Assembly (NCBI RefSeq): GCF_000333015.1
Contig: NZ_BANT01000025.1
Span: 1 to 64,000 of the forward strand
Source: Gordonia hirsuta DSM 44140 = NBRC 16056
GTDB lineage: Bacteria > Actinomycetota > Actinomycetes > Mycobacteriales > Mycobacteriaceae
Direction of reading: 5' to 3'
DNA length: 64,000 nt
Shown here: positions 35,338-43,529 of the stretch, one piece after another
Position numbering within the stretch: the stretch's first letter is position 1
How the letters are laid out: each line of letters opens with the position of its first letter
Notes under the pieces: model-generated
What the model was told of the DNA's origin: nothing
The model's input: the letters and a program-made list of their open reading frames with translations, nothing else
Database searches by the model: none
Program-made: the position numbers and the translations under genes

Positions 35338-35387
35338 CCACTTTCTGTCGGCGGTCTATACATTTACTCCGATTTGTACAGAAGTGG
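35338..35387. promoter_or_regulatory. Inverted repeat in the alkB / SGNH hydrolase divergent promoter
   Basis: CCACTTTCTGT (35338-35348) and ACAGAAGTGG (35378-35387) are complementary except for one extra T, 29 bases apart, in the 125-bp gap upstream of alkB. They bracket AT-rich bases suited to a promoter and could form a site for the AlkU-type TetR protein. This is inferred from position. Confidence 0.4.
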
Positions 35388-35421
35388 GCAGCGGTGCTTG
35401 GGGAGAACTACAATCGACTCC

Positions 35422-36243
35422 GTGCAGTTCTCTCGATTCGTCGCACTCGGAGACAGTCAGACCGAGGGCATGTGTGATCCCGATCCGCGCTATGAATTCC
35501 GCGGCTGGGCCGACCGGCTCGCCGAGCAGCTCGCGCAGCACAATCCCGACCTGCAGTACGCGAATCTCGCGGTACGCGGGAAGAACACTCGACAGGCACG
35601 GGAAGAGCAGCTACCGGCCGCACTGGCGATGGCACCCGACCTGATCACCGCCCCGCTGGGCATGAACGACGTCATCGGACGATCGGACATGGACCAGGTG
35701 CACGGCGACCTGGATGACGTCTACTCTCAACTCGCCGGAACGGGTGCGACAGTGGTGATCTCGACATTCCCCGACGTGGTGCGCACCATCCCGCTGGGCC
35801 GGCGGCTCGAGTCCAAGCTGCTTGCCCTGAACGAGATGATGCGAGATTTCGCCGACCGCTACGGCTTCGTCCTGGTCGATCTGTATTCCGCACCGGTCCT
35901 CACCGACCTGCGGGCCTGGGCGCCGGACCGGCTGCACGCCTCTCCGCTGGGGCATGCCCGGTTCGCCGACGGCGCGGCCTACGCGCTGGGCCTGCCGGGA
36001 GCTTCGGCCGACTGGGGCAAGCCGCTGCCGCCGCAGCCGGATCGGAGTCGGCTGCTCCGGCACACCGCCGACACCCGGTGGGCGGTCCAGTTCCTGACGC
36101 CGTGGATGATCCGGAAGATGCGTGGACGCTCACTCGGCGACGGCCGCCCGCCCAAGCGCCCAGAACTCACCCCGGTTCGTGAATCCGGCCAGGCCGATCC
36201 AGGCCAGGCCAGGACCGGCTCCGGATCGAGCAGTCCGGCCTGA
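35422..36243 (+). CDS. SGNH/GDSL hydrolase
   Basis: This 273-residue esterase/lipase-type protein begins at GTG 35422 (VQFSRFVALGDSQTEG), and the upstream frame is non-coding. The SGNH residues are visible: Ser12 in GDSQTEG, Gly-Asn in RGKNTR, Asn82 in LGMNDVIG, and Asp169/His172 in PDRLHAS. There is no signal peptide, so it probably acts inside the cell. The last 40 residues are Pro/Gly/Ser rich. It diverges from alkB, and regulation with alkane use is possible. The acyl substrate is unknown. Confidence 0.88.
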   Translation: MQFSRFVALGDSQTEGMCDPDPRYEFRGWADRLAEQLAQHNPDLQYANLAVRGKNTRQAREEQLPAALAMAPDLITAPLGMNDVIGRSDMDQVHGDLDDVYSQLAGTGATVVISTFPDVVRTIPLGRRLESKLLALNEMMRDFADRYGFVLVDLYSAPVLTDLRAWAPDRLHASPLGHARFADGAAYALGLPGASADWGKPLPPQPDRSRLLRHTADTRWAVQFLTPWMIRKMRGRSLGDGRPPKRPELTPVRESGQADPGQARTGSGSSSPA

Positions 36244-36247
36244 CCGA

Positions 36248-36751
36248 TCAGTCCTGCGCGTCGCCGTCCGGGTGCTTGGTGCCGACCAGCTCGAACACCG
36301 GATTGGTGATGCGTTCGACCGCCGCGACGGTGGCCGCCTGGCGTTGCGCGAATTCAGCGACGATTGCGGCCAACTCGGCCTGCGCCGCGGCGAACTTCGC
36401 GATGGTCTCACTCATCTGCCGCTGCTGCACGATGAACTCCTGCAGTGGCTGAGACACCGCCCCGGCCAGACCGGTGGCGCTGCCGGCCATGCCGACGACC
36501 GCGCCGCTGAGGTCGGTCACCTGCTGCATCAGCACATCCGACGACGTCGCGACCCCGGCACTGGTCATCGCCCGCACCTTGTTCAGGGTGTCGGTCGCGA
36601 CCTTGATCGCCTGCTCCTGCGAGCGGGTGAAGACCGCGAACGGGACGGCGAGCGGGTTCGTCAGCAGCCCCTCCAAGGCCGCCGCTTCCCCGGTCCCCGC
36701 GCTCCCCGCGGTGACATCGGATTCGGTGCTCGGAGAATCTTCGGCTGCCAT
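36248..36751 (-). CDS. Hypothetical helical protein
   Basis: This 167-residue protein begins MAAEDSPSTESD with an acidic, disordered first 25 residues. The rest is Ala-, Gln- and Val-rich and helical (about 50-150), with heptad-like hydrophobics around QQRQMSETIAKFAAAQAEL that suggest a coiled coil. Phasin-like granule proteins have similar composition, but no decisive motif is present and I do not assign one. It converges on the SGNH hydrolase with 4 bases between stops. Codon usage agrees with a real gene. Confidence 0.65.
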   Translation of the reverse strand: MAAEDSPSTESDVTAGSAGTGEAAALEGLLTNPLAVPFAVFTRSQEQAIKVATDTLNKVRAMTSAGVATSSDVLMQQVTDLSGAVVGMAGSATGLAGAVSQPLQEFIVQQRQMSETIAKFAAAQAELAAIVAEFAQRQAATVAAVERITNPVFELVGTKHPDGDAQD

Positions 36752-36846
36752 AGTCGCAGCCTAGACGCTCGAGAGCGCCGATGGCGGGATCCGATGCCCT
36801 GACTTTCGTCGGCGCCGCCACCGGCCCATCCGCCGACCGCGAACGC

Positions 36847-37131
36847 TCAAGACACGATCGGCCGGCCGGTGGCCTGGGATGCCTCCTCCACCGACCCCAG
36901 GTTGGTCAGATCGGCGAACCCCGCGCGCCGCATCACGGCCACCGCCTGACCGGAGCGGTTCCCCGAGCGGCAGTACAGCACGTAACTGGCGGCCGGATCG
37001 AGGTCGGCGAGCACCGTGGCCACCGACCCCTGACTGAAATCGAGCAGCTGAGCGCCGTCGACATGGCCCATTGCGTATTCCGCCGCCGTCCGAACATCCA
37101 GGATGGTCGCGGCGGGATCGACGCCGGTCAT
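36847..37131 (-). CDS. Single-domain rhodanese-like protein
   Basis: This 94-residue rhodanese has the ILDVRTAAEY start and catalytic loop CRSGNRS with Cys54. It transfers sulfane sulfur between thiosulfate or persulfides and acceptors. It is the last gene of the minus-strand sulfur operon. Its ATG is overlapped by the stop of a 35-codon ORF (ATGA), which suggests coupled translation. The short length fits single rhodaneses that work with TauE/SafE exporters and persulfide dioxygenases. Confidence 0.9.
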   Translation of the reverse strand: MTGVDPAATILDVRTAAEYAMGHVDGAQLLDFSQGSVATVLADLDPAASYVLYCRSGNRSGQAVAVMRRAGFADLTNLGSVEEASQATGRPIVS

Positions 37132-37235
37132 CGGCGCACCTCACTCGATGTGCGGCCGGCAGCGCCGGAGGCTTTCCCAGACACCTGGGCGGCGCCGGGC
37201 AGTGGAGACCCGACCCCCGAGATCACGCGAAACAT
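37128..37235 (-). CDS. Possible 35-residue protein or leader peptide
   Basis: ATG 37235 is preceded by GAAAGGA with 6 bases spacing, one of the better ribosome sites in the region. The frame encodes 35 residues (MFRVISGVGSPLPG..., ending SSEVRR). Its TGA overlaps the rhodanese ATG as ATGA. No family is recognised and the product has no clear membrane helix. It may be a translated leader that couples rhodanese expression to the upstream TauE gene, a tiny protein, or a remnant. Confidence 0.4.
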   Translation of the reverse strand: MFRVISGVGSPLPGAAQVSGKASGAAGRTSSEVRR

Positions 37236-37261
37236 GTGCAGTCCTTTCCGATGTTGAGGAA

Positions 37262-38053
37262 TCAGCTGCCGGACAACGAGGAAACCAGTGCGGGGACTTC
37301 CTGGGCGAGCACGAAGACGCCCATGACCAGTACAAAGACACCAAATCCGGTACGCAGGGCTTTCTCCGGTATACGACCGGCCAGCGCCACACCGACGAAC
37401 GACCCCGCGATCGCCATCGCCGTGAAGGCCAGGGTGATCGCCCACTCCATGTGCACGGAGAACAGGTAGCCTCCCAGCCCGGCAAAAGACTTCATCGTGA
37501 TCACCAGCAGCGAGGTGCCGACCGCCGCCGCCATCGGCAGACCACCCAGAAGGTTGAGCGCGGGCACCACCAGGAAGCCGCCGCCGGCACCGACCAGCCC
37601 CGTGGCGATGCCCACCAGAAATCCGTCCAAGAGGATGCGCAGCACCGGTGGCTTGTGTTCGACGGCCGGATCCTCCGGCCGTCCGCTCTTGCGGCCCCGG
37701 AGCATCGCGCCCGCTGTCACGATCATCATGATCGCGAACAAGACCATCAGGACTATCTCGGAGATGAAACCCCCGATCAGTCCACCCGCGAACGCCCCCG
37801 CCATACCCGCGGCGCCGAAGATGAGACCGGTCTTCCACCGCACCCGCCCGGAACGGGCGTGTCCGATCATGCTGACGGCACTGGTGGTGCCGACGATGAA
37901 CAACGAAGCGGCGATCGCTGCACGGGGCTCCATGCCGAGGACGTAGGTGAGAATCGGCACGGTCAGGATGGACCCGCCGCCTCCCAGGAGCCCGAGCGAG
38001 ATGCCGACCAGCCCGGCGAGGACCAGCACGACGATGATGAGCGATGCTTCCAT
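37262..38053 (-). CDS. Sulfite exporter TauE/SafE family protein
   Basis: This 263-residue membrane protein has about eight helices and the repeated family motif: GISLGLLGGGGSILTVPIL near the N-terminus and ATGLVGAGGGFLVVPAL in the second half. The start at 38053 (MEASLIIVV) has AGGAG seven bases upstream. The family exports sulfite, sulfoacetate and similar anions. Between a persulfide dioxygenase (upstream) and a rhodanese (downstream), it most likely removes sulfite formed by persulfide oxidation. Confidence 0.9.
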   Translation of the reverse strand: MEASLIIVVLVLAGLVGISLGLLGGGGSILTVPILTYVLGMEPRAAIAASLFIVGTTSAVSMIGHARSGRVRWKTGLIFGAAGMAGAFAGGLIGGFISEIVLMVLFAIMMIVTAGAMLRGRKSGRPEDPAVEHKPPVLRILLDGFLVGIATGLVGAGGGFLVVPALNLLGGLPMAAAVGTSLLVITMKSFAGLGGYLFSVHMEWAITLAFTAMAIAGSFVGVALAGRIPEKALRTGFGVFVLVMGVFVLAQEVPALVSSLSGS

Positions 38054-38078
38054 GCTGGGACTCCTGGGGAGATGGCGG

Positions 38079-39497
38079 TTAGGCGACGAGGGGTTCGTTG
38101 CCGGGGACCTCGATCCAGCCGGCGTAGCTGCCCTCGAGCTCGGCCACGTCGTAGCCGACTCGGCGCAGCGCACTGGCCACGACGCAGTTGCGGACTCCGC
38201 CCTGGCAGTAGGTGACGATCGTGCCCGCATCGGGTGCCGGCAGTTCGTCGAGGTGCCACATCAGGCGCCCGCTGGACAGCTGATAGGCGCCGGGCACATG
38301 CCCGTCGGAGAACTCGGTCTTGTTCCGCACGTCGAGCAGCATGCTGCGTTCGAAGCCGTCGAGGTCTTCGGGTTTCACCAGCGTGGGCGCGACCAGTTCC
38401 AGGCCGTCGAGCGAGGTGACGAAGCCTTGCACCGAGTCGATGCCCACGCGCACCAGATGGTCGCGCAACTCCTCGGCGTCGTCACGGTTCTCGGCGAGCA
38501 GGACCAGGGGGCGCTGCTCGGTTTCGGGGTTGTAGACCCACGAACCGTAGGTGGCGGCCTTGTCCACTCCCGGGATGTTCAGCGAACGCGGCACCGTGCC
38601 CTCGTGGACCTCGCTGCCTTCGCGGGTGTCGACGAGGATCACCTCATCGCGCTCCAGCGCGGCGCTGAGCTCATCGGTGGTGTACTCCACGAGCTCGGCG
38701 ACCTCACCCAGCACCGCCGGGCCGGACTTGTTCTGCATCTTCATCCGCCCGAAGTAGGCGTGCGCGTCGGGCTGACCGTCGAGCAGTTCGTCGATGAAGC
38801 CCTGCTCGTCGTTGGCCGCCAGGTACTTGCCCCACCATGAGAATTCGCGTTCATAGCCCACGGTCGACGCCGCGATCGCCCCCAGCGCCTTACCGCAGGC
38901 CGATCCCGAGCCGTGCGCCGGGAGCACCTGCACATAGTCCGGCAGCGCGAGGAAGTGATCGCGCAGGCTGGCGAACAGGTCTTTGGCGCCGGCGAAGCGG
39001 GTGTCGACGTAGCCGGCGGCCTCGTCGAGCAGATCCGGGCGGCCGAGATCGCCGACGAAGACGAAGTCGCCGGTGAGCATGAAGCCGGGCGCGGACGCCT
39101 GGGCCCCGTCGGTGACTAGGAACGACATGTGCTCCGGAGTGTGGCCGGGAGTGTGCACCGCTTCCAGGCTGATGTTGCCCAGATCGATCCGATGACCGTG
39201 CTTCATGCGTACCGCGTCGTCGAAGTCGGAACCGTAGGTCCAGTCCGGACCGCCCTCGTCGGAGACGTACATCTGCGCGCCGGTGGCCGCAGCGAGCTCG
39301 CGCGTACCGGACAGGTAGTCGGCGTGGATATGGGTTTCGGTCACCCCGACGATCTTCATGTCGTTCTTCTCGGCGAGATCGAGGTAGACCCCGGTATCGC
39401 GCCTCGGGTCGACGACGATGGCTTCACCCTTCGCCTGGCAGCCGATGAAGTAGCTTGCCTGCGCCAGGTCCTCGTCGTAGATGCGTTCCAGCAGCAT
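38079..39497 (-). CDS. Persulfide dioxygenase-like MBL-fold protein with two rhodanese domains
   Basis: This 472-residue protein has an N-terminal metallo-beta-lactamase domain with THIHADY (His56, His58, Asp60), HTPGHTPEHMSF and TGDFVFVGDLGRPDL, as in ETHE1-type persulfide dioxygenases. Two rhodanese domains follow. In the first the active loop reads LLAENRDDA with no cysteine; the second has Cys431 in YCQGGVRN. It would oxidise glutathione-like or mycothiol persulfide to sulfite and transfer sulfane sulfur. The start at 39497 follows GGAAAGA. It lies directly behind the Cys-rich small protein and the CsoR/CstR-type operators. Confidence 0.92.
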   Translation of the reverse strand: MLLERIYDEDLAQASYFIGCQAKGEAIVVDPRRDTGVYLDLAEKNDMKIVGVTETHIHADYLSGTRELAAATGAQMYVSDEGGPDWTYGSDFDDAVRMKHGHRIDLGNISLEAVHTPGHTPEHMSFLVTDGAQASAPGFMLTGDFVFVGDLGRPDLLDEAAGYVDTRFAGAKDLFASLRDHFLALPDYVQVLPAHGSGSACGKALGAIAASTVGYEREFSWWGKYLAANDEQGFIDELLDGQPDAHAYFGRMKMQNKSGPAVLGEVAELVEYTTDELSAALERDEVILVDTREGSEVHEGTVPRSLNIPGVDKAATYGSWVYNPETEQRPLVLLAENRDDAEELRDHLVRVGIDSVQGFVTSLDGLELVAPTLVKPEDLDGFERSMLLDVRNKTEFSDGHVPGAYQLSSGRLMWHLDELPAPDAGTIVTYCQGGVRNCVVASALRRVGYDVAELEGSYAGWIEVPGNEPLVA

Positions 39498-39532
39498 GAT
39501 CAGACTCTTTCCGGTTGAGTAAGTGTGAAGGC

Positions 39533-39718
39533 TTAGCGGGCGAACAGGGGCGAGTAGATGTTTCCGCGCGCGGACCTCGCCGCGACGATCTCGGACTGAG
39601 CGTGCTCGCCGCCGCACCACTGTGCGGCCGGAACACTCTGACGCACCATCTCAACGTGCTGGCCACACCCGGCCCACGTCGTTTTTCCACAGATCTGGCA
39701 GTTGGCTGGTCCGCACAT
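39533..39718 (-). CDS. Small Cys-rich protein (61 aa), first gene of the sulfur operon
   Basis: ATG 39718 has GAGGAG six bases upstream. The product begins MCGPANCQICGKTTWAGCGQ and has six cysteines and two histidines, with a later WCGGEHA. The CxxCGKTTWAGCGQH pattern is found in small actinobacterial proteins of unknown function and could bind zinc or react with persulfide. It is 35 bases upstream of the persulfide dioxygenase gene and first after the operator pair, so it should be induced with the operon. Confidence 0.75.
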   Translation of the reverse strand: MCGPANCQICGKTTWAGCGQHVEMVRQSVPAAQWCGGEHAQSEIVAARSARGNIYSPLFAR

Positions 39719-39768
39719 GACGCACTCCTCGGATGATTTCGGTCCTGTTGACTTCAACGATACTACGT

Positions 39769-39784
39769 ATACCCCCGGGGGTAT
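39769..39784. promoter_or_regulatory. CsoR/CstR-type operator 1
   Basis: ATACCCCCGGGGGTAT is a perfect 16-bp palindrome of the ATA-Cn-Gn-TAT form used by CsoR-family repressors (copper CsoR, persulfide CstR). It lies 51 bases upstream of the Cys-rich protein start, downstream of the predicted promoter. With sulfur genes behind it, a persulfide sensor is more likely than a copper one. Confidence 0.75.
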
Positions 39785-39802
39785 TGGTGAACGATGATCA
39801 GC

Positions 39803-39818
39803 ATACCCCAGGGGGTAT
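39803..39818. promoter_or_regulatory. CsoR/CstR-type operator 2 within the promoter
   Basis: ATACCCCAGGGGGTAT is a second copy, centred 34 bases from the first. On the minus strand it lies in a 19-bp spacer between TTGACA (39830-39825) and TATGCT (39805-39800), so bound repressor would block RNA polymerase. No csoR/cstR gene is in the window. Confidence 0.7.
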
Positions 39819-39883
39819 CTAATTTGTCAAGCCTTTCCCCTGCCGAACAGGTGCGGAAAGCTCAGCCGAGAGGCACGAGCCGG

Positions 39884-39928
39884 AAAACGACAGTGGCTCC
39901 GACCGGACGAATCCGATCGGAGCCACTG
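39884..39928 (-). terminator. Intrinsic terminator after fadB
   Basis: CAGTGGCTCCGA (39891-39902) and TCGGAGCCACTG (39917-39928) form a perfect 12-bp stem with a 14-base loop. On the minus strand it is followed by TCGTTTTCC. It lies 30 bases past the fadB stop and separates the fadAB transcript from the sulfur operon promoter. Confidence 0.8.
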
Positions 39929-39957
39929 CGCATTACGCGCGAAGCGACGCTTGAGAC

Positions 39958-42159
39958 TTACGCGGGGCGCAGGTTCTCGTTGGTCAGCTTGTCGACACCG
40001 GCCTCAGCCTTGGCGACCAGCGAGGCCGGCGGGCGGAAGTGCTCGCCGTACTTGTCGGCCAGCTCGTTGGACCGGGCGACGAAGCCCTGGATGCCGCCGT
40101 CGTACTGGTTGATGTACTGGACGACGCCACCGGTCCACGCCGGGAAACCGATACCGAAGATTGAACCGATGTTGGCATCCTCGACCGAGGTGAGCACACC
40201 CTCGTCGAAGCACTTGACGGTCTCCAGTGCCTCGGCAAAGAGCATGCGCTCCTTCATGTCCTCCAGCGGGATCTCGACCGAGCCGGAGTTGAAGTTCTCC
40301 CGCACACCCGGCCAGATCAGGGTCCGCTTGCCGTCGACGTAGTCGTAGAAGCCGGCGCCGTCCTTGCGCGAAGTGCGGCCCAGGTCCACCATCTTGTCGA
40401 TCACCGCGTACGAGCCGTGCGAGGGGAACTCGATGCCGGCGGCTTCGGCACCGGCCTTGGTCTCGTTCCGGATCTTCTGCATCAGCGTCAGCGTGAGTTC
40501 ATCGGACAGCTGCAGCGGTGCGGCCGGGTAACCGGCCTGGCTGCCCGCCTGCTCGATGAACGCCGGTTCGATACCCTCGCCGACGGCCGCGATGGCCTCG
40601 TTGATGAAGGTGCCGATCACCCGGCTGGTGAAGAAGCCGCGGCTGTCGTTGACCACGATCGGGGTCTTGCGGATCGCCAGGGTGTAGTCGATGACCTTGG
40701 CCAGCACCTCATCCTTGGTCTTCTCGCCGCAGATGATCTCCACCAGCGGCATCTTGTCGACCGGGGAGAAGAAGTGGATACCGATGAAGTCTTCCTGGCG
40801 CTTGACACCCTCGGCCAGGCCGGTGATCGGCAGGGTCGAGGTGTTGGAGCCGAGCACGGCGTCGGGTTCGACGATGTCCTCGATCTCCTGGAAGACCTTG
40901 TTCTTGACCTCGACGGACTCGAAAGCCGCCTCGATCACCAGGTCGACGCCCTTGAAGTCCTGCGCGTCGACCGTCGGGTGGATGCGGTCGAGCAGAGCCT
41001 TGCTCTTCTCCTCGGTGGTCCGCCCGCGCGAGAGAGCCTTCTCCTCGAGCTTGACCGAGTAGTCCTTGCCGCGGTTGGCCGCATCGATGTCGATGTCCTT
41101 GAGGACGACGTCGATCCCGGCCTTGGCGCTGACGTACGCGATCGCCGCGCCCATCATGCCCGCGCCGATCACGCCGACCTTCTTCGGCTTCCACTTGTCG
41201 AAGCCCTCGGGGCGCGAGCCGCCGCCGTTGATGTGCTGCAGATCGAAGAAGAACGCCTTGATCATGTTCTGCGCGACCTGGCCGGTGACCAGCGAGACGA
41301 AGTAGCGGGTCTCGATCAGGTCGGCCGAGTCGACGTCGACGTAGGCGCCTTCGATGGCCGCGGCCAGGATGGCGCGCGGGGCGGGCATGTTGGTGCCCTT
41401 GATCTGCTTGCGCAGCAGTGCCGGGAAGGCCGGCAGGTTCGCCGCGACCTTCGGGTTGGTCGGCGCGCCGCCGGGCATCTTGTAGCCCTTGACGTCGAAC
41501 GGCTGCTGGGCTTCCGGGTTCTCCTTGATCCAGGCCTTGGCGGCGGGGATCATCTCCTCCACGGTATCGACCACCACGTCGACCAGACCGGTCTCCTTGG
41601 CCTTGGCCGGGTTGAACTGGGTGCCCTGCAGCAGCACACCCATCAGGGCGTTCTGCAGACCCAGCATCCGGACGGTACGGACGACGCCGCCGCCGCCCGG
41701 GAGCAGGCCGAGGGTGACCTCCGGCAGACCGATCTTGGAGCCGCGGGTATCGGCCGCGATGCGGTGGTGGCAGTGCAGAGCCAGCTCGAGGCCGCCGCCC
41801 AGGGCCGCACCGTTGATGGCCGCCACGACCGGCTTGCCGAGGGTCTCCAGACGACGCAGCACGGCCTTCATGGCGTTGGTGCGATCGTTGATCTCGGTGG
41901 CGACCTGCTCGGCGGTCTTGTCCTTGGGAGCGCCGCTGGTCATGTCCTTGAGGTCGCCGCCGGCGAAGAAGGTCTTCTTCGCCGAGGTCAGCACGACACC
42001 GGTGATGTCGTCCTTCTCCGCCTCCAGGCGATCGACGGTGGCCGCGATCGAATCCATGAACAGCTGGTTCATCGTGTTGGCGCCCTGGTTCGGGTCGTCC
42101 ATCGTCAGGATGACGACGCCGTCGGCGTCCTTCTCCCACGCGATCATGTTGTCACTCAT
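39958..42159 (-). CDS. fadB: 3-hydroxyacyl-CoA dehydrogenase / enoyl-CoA hydratase
   Basis: This 733-residue alpha subunit of the fatty acid oxidation complex has an N-terminal crotonase domain (AAINGAALGGGLELALHCHHRI, oxyanion Gly-rich loop, LPEVTLGLLPGGGG), then a NAD-binding domain (VGVIGAGMMGAAIAYVSAKAG) and the HADH catalytic region (GIHFFSPVDKMPLVEII with the catalytic His). It matches FadB Rv0860, which forms an alpha2beta2 enzyme with FadA in M. tuberculosis. The start at 42159 (MSDNMIAWEKD) is chosen for family agreement. It follows fadA by 34 bases. Confidence 0.94.
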   Translation of the reverse strand: MSDNMIAWEKDADGVVILTMDDPNQGANTMNQLFMDSIAATVDRLEAEKDDITGVVLTSAKKTFFAGGDLKDMTSGAPKDKTAEQVATEINDRTNAMKAVLRRLETLGKPVVAAINGAALGGGLELALHCHHRIAADTRGSKIGLPEVTLGLLPGGGGVVRTVRMLGLQNALMGVLLQGTQFNPAKAKETGLVDVVVDTVEEMIPAAKAWIKENPEAQQPFDVKGYKMPGGAPTNPKVAANLPAFPALLRKQIKGTNMPAPRAILAAAIEGAYVDVDSADLIETRYFVSLVTGQVAQNMIKAFFFDLQHINGGGSRPEGFDKWKPKKVGVIGAGMMGAAIAYVSAKAGIDVVLKDIDIDAANRGKDYSVKLEEKALSRGRTTEEKSKALLDRIHPTVDAQDFKGVDLVIEAAFESVEVKNKVFQEIEDIVEPDAVLGSNTSTLPITGLAEGVKRQEDFIGIHFFSPVDKMPLVEIICGEKTKDEVLAKVIDYTLAIRKTPIVVNDSRGFFTSRVIGTFINEAIAAVGEGIEPAFIEQAGSQAGYPAAPLQLSDELTLTLMQKIRNETKAGAEAAGIEFPSHGSYAVIDKMVDLGRTSRKDGAGFYDYVDGKRTLIWPGVRENFNSGSVEIPLEDMKERMLFAEALETVKCFDEGVLTSVEDANIGSIFGIGFPAWTGGVVQYINQYDGGIQGFVARSNELADKYGEHFRPPASLVAKAEAGVDKLTNENLRPA

Positions 42160-42193
42160 GAGTTCTGTCGTTTCCTTAGTCTCTGGTCTTGTC

Positions 42194-43405
42194 TCAGACG
42201 CGCTCGATGATGGTCGCGACACCCATGCCGCCGCCGATGCACAGGGTCACCAGGCCGTAGCGGCCGCCGGTGCGCTCCAGCTCGTCCAGGCAGGTGCCCA
42301 GGATCATCGCGCCGGTGGCACCCAGCGGGTGACCCAGGGCGATGGCGCCGCCGTTGACGTTCACCTTCTCGTGGGGGATGTTCAGATCCTTCTCCCACTT
42401 CATGACGACCGACGCGAAAGCCTCGTTCAGCTCGAAGACGTCGATGTCGTCAACGGTCAGGCCCGCCTTCTCCAGTGCCTTCTCGGTGGCCGGGGTGGGG
42501 CCGGTGAGCATGATCGACGGCTCGCTGCCGACCTCGGCGTAAGCGACGATGCGGCCGCGGGGGGTGAGGCCGTTCTTCTTGCCGGCCTCCTCGCTGCCGA
42601 TCAGCACCAGGCCGGCGCCGTCGACGATGCCCGAGCTGTTACCGCCGGTGTGAACGTGGTTGACCTTCTCCACGTTCGGGTACTTCTGCATGATGACGTC
42701 GTCGAAGCCGGCCATATCGGCCAGTGCCTGGAAGGCGGGCTTCAGCTTGCCCAGGGCCTGGGCCGTGGTGCCCGGACGCATGTGCTCGTCGGTTTCCAGC
42801 AGCGTGACGCCATTGATGTCCTTGACCGGCAGGATCGACTTGTCGAAACGGCCTTCGTTCCAGGCGATCTCGGCGCGGCGCTGCGACTCGGCCGCGAACT
42901 CGTCGACGTCCTCGCGGCTGAAGCCCTCGATGGTCGCGATCATGTCGGCGCCGATACCCTGCGGGGCGATGTAGTTGTCGTAGGCGGTGGCCGGGTCGGT
43001 GAACAGCGCGCCGCCGTCACTGCCCATCGGCACACGCGACATCGACTCCACACCGCCGGCGAGCACCAGATCGTCGAAGCCGGAGGCGACCTTGGCCGCA
43101 GCCAGGTTGCAGGCCTCCAGGCCCGAGGCGCAGAAGCGGTTGATCTGGGTGCCCGGCACGCTCTCGCCCAGGCCCGAGGTCAGCGCCGCGGTGCGAGCGA
43201 TCACTGCGCCCTGCTCACCGACCGGCGAGACGACACCCAGGACGACGTCGTCGATGGCCTTCGGATCCAGATCGGGATGCCGCTCCAGGAGTCCGTTGAT
43301 CAGGCCGGAGATCAGGTCGATCGGCTTGACGGTGTGGAGCGAACCGCCGCGCTGCTTGCCACGAGGCGTGCGCACCGCGTCGTAGATGAATGCTTGGTCG
43401 GGCAC
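42194..43405 (-). CDS. fadA: Acetyl-CoA C-acyltransferase (3-ketoacyl-CoA thiolase)
   Basis: This 403-residue beta subunit of the trifunctional complex has all thiolase residues: Cys92 in [10 protein letters not shown], His359 in GHPLGATGA and Cys389 in CIGGGMG. The start is the GTG at 43405 ([11 protein letters not shown]). A GTG five codons further upstream covers the ribosome site AAAGGA, so it is not the start. It cleaves 3-ketoacyl-CoA in beta-oxidation, the fate of fatty acids made from alkanes by the alkB cluster 10 kb away. It is divergent from the double TetR gene. Confidence 0.93.
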   Translation of the reverse strand: MPDQAFIYDAVRTPRGKQRGGSLHTVKPIDLISGLINGLLERHPDLDPKAIDDVVLGVVSPVGEQGAVIARTAALTSGLGESVPGTQINRFCASGLEACNLAAAKVASGFDDLVLAGGVESMSRVPMGSDGGALFTDPATAYDNYIAPQGIGADMIATIEGFSREDVDEFAAESQRRAEIAWNEGRFDKSILPVKDINGVTLLETDEHMRPGTTAQALGKLKPAFQALADMAGFDDVIMQKYPNVEKVNHVHTGGNSSGIVDGAGLVLIGSEEAGKKNGLTPRGRIVAYAEVGSEPSIMLTGPTPATEKALEKAGLTVDDIDVFELNEAFASVVMKWEKDLNIPHEKVNVNGGAIALGHPLGATGAMILGTCLDELERTGGRYGLVTLCIGGGMGVATIIERV

Positions 43406-43529
43406 TTGTGTTCCTTTCACACGAACCTAGATGGTTACCCCGTCAGGCTAACGCGCGATAACGCATTTGGCTATAGCGGCAGGTCCTTCCATATGAATCT
43501 GCTTCCTCTTCGGTTATGGTCTGTTCACG

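Noticed and set aside
43406-43529. Operator for the double TetR in the fadA gap
   Set aside because: Several GTTA/TAAC elements are present, but no single convincing palindrome could be defined by eye.
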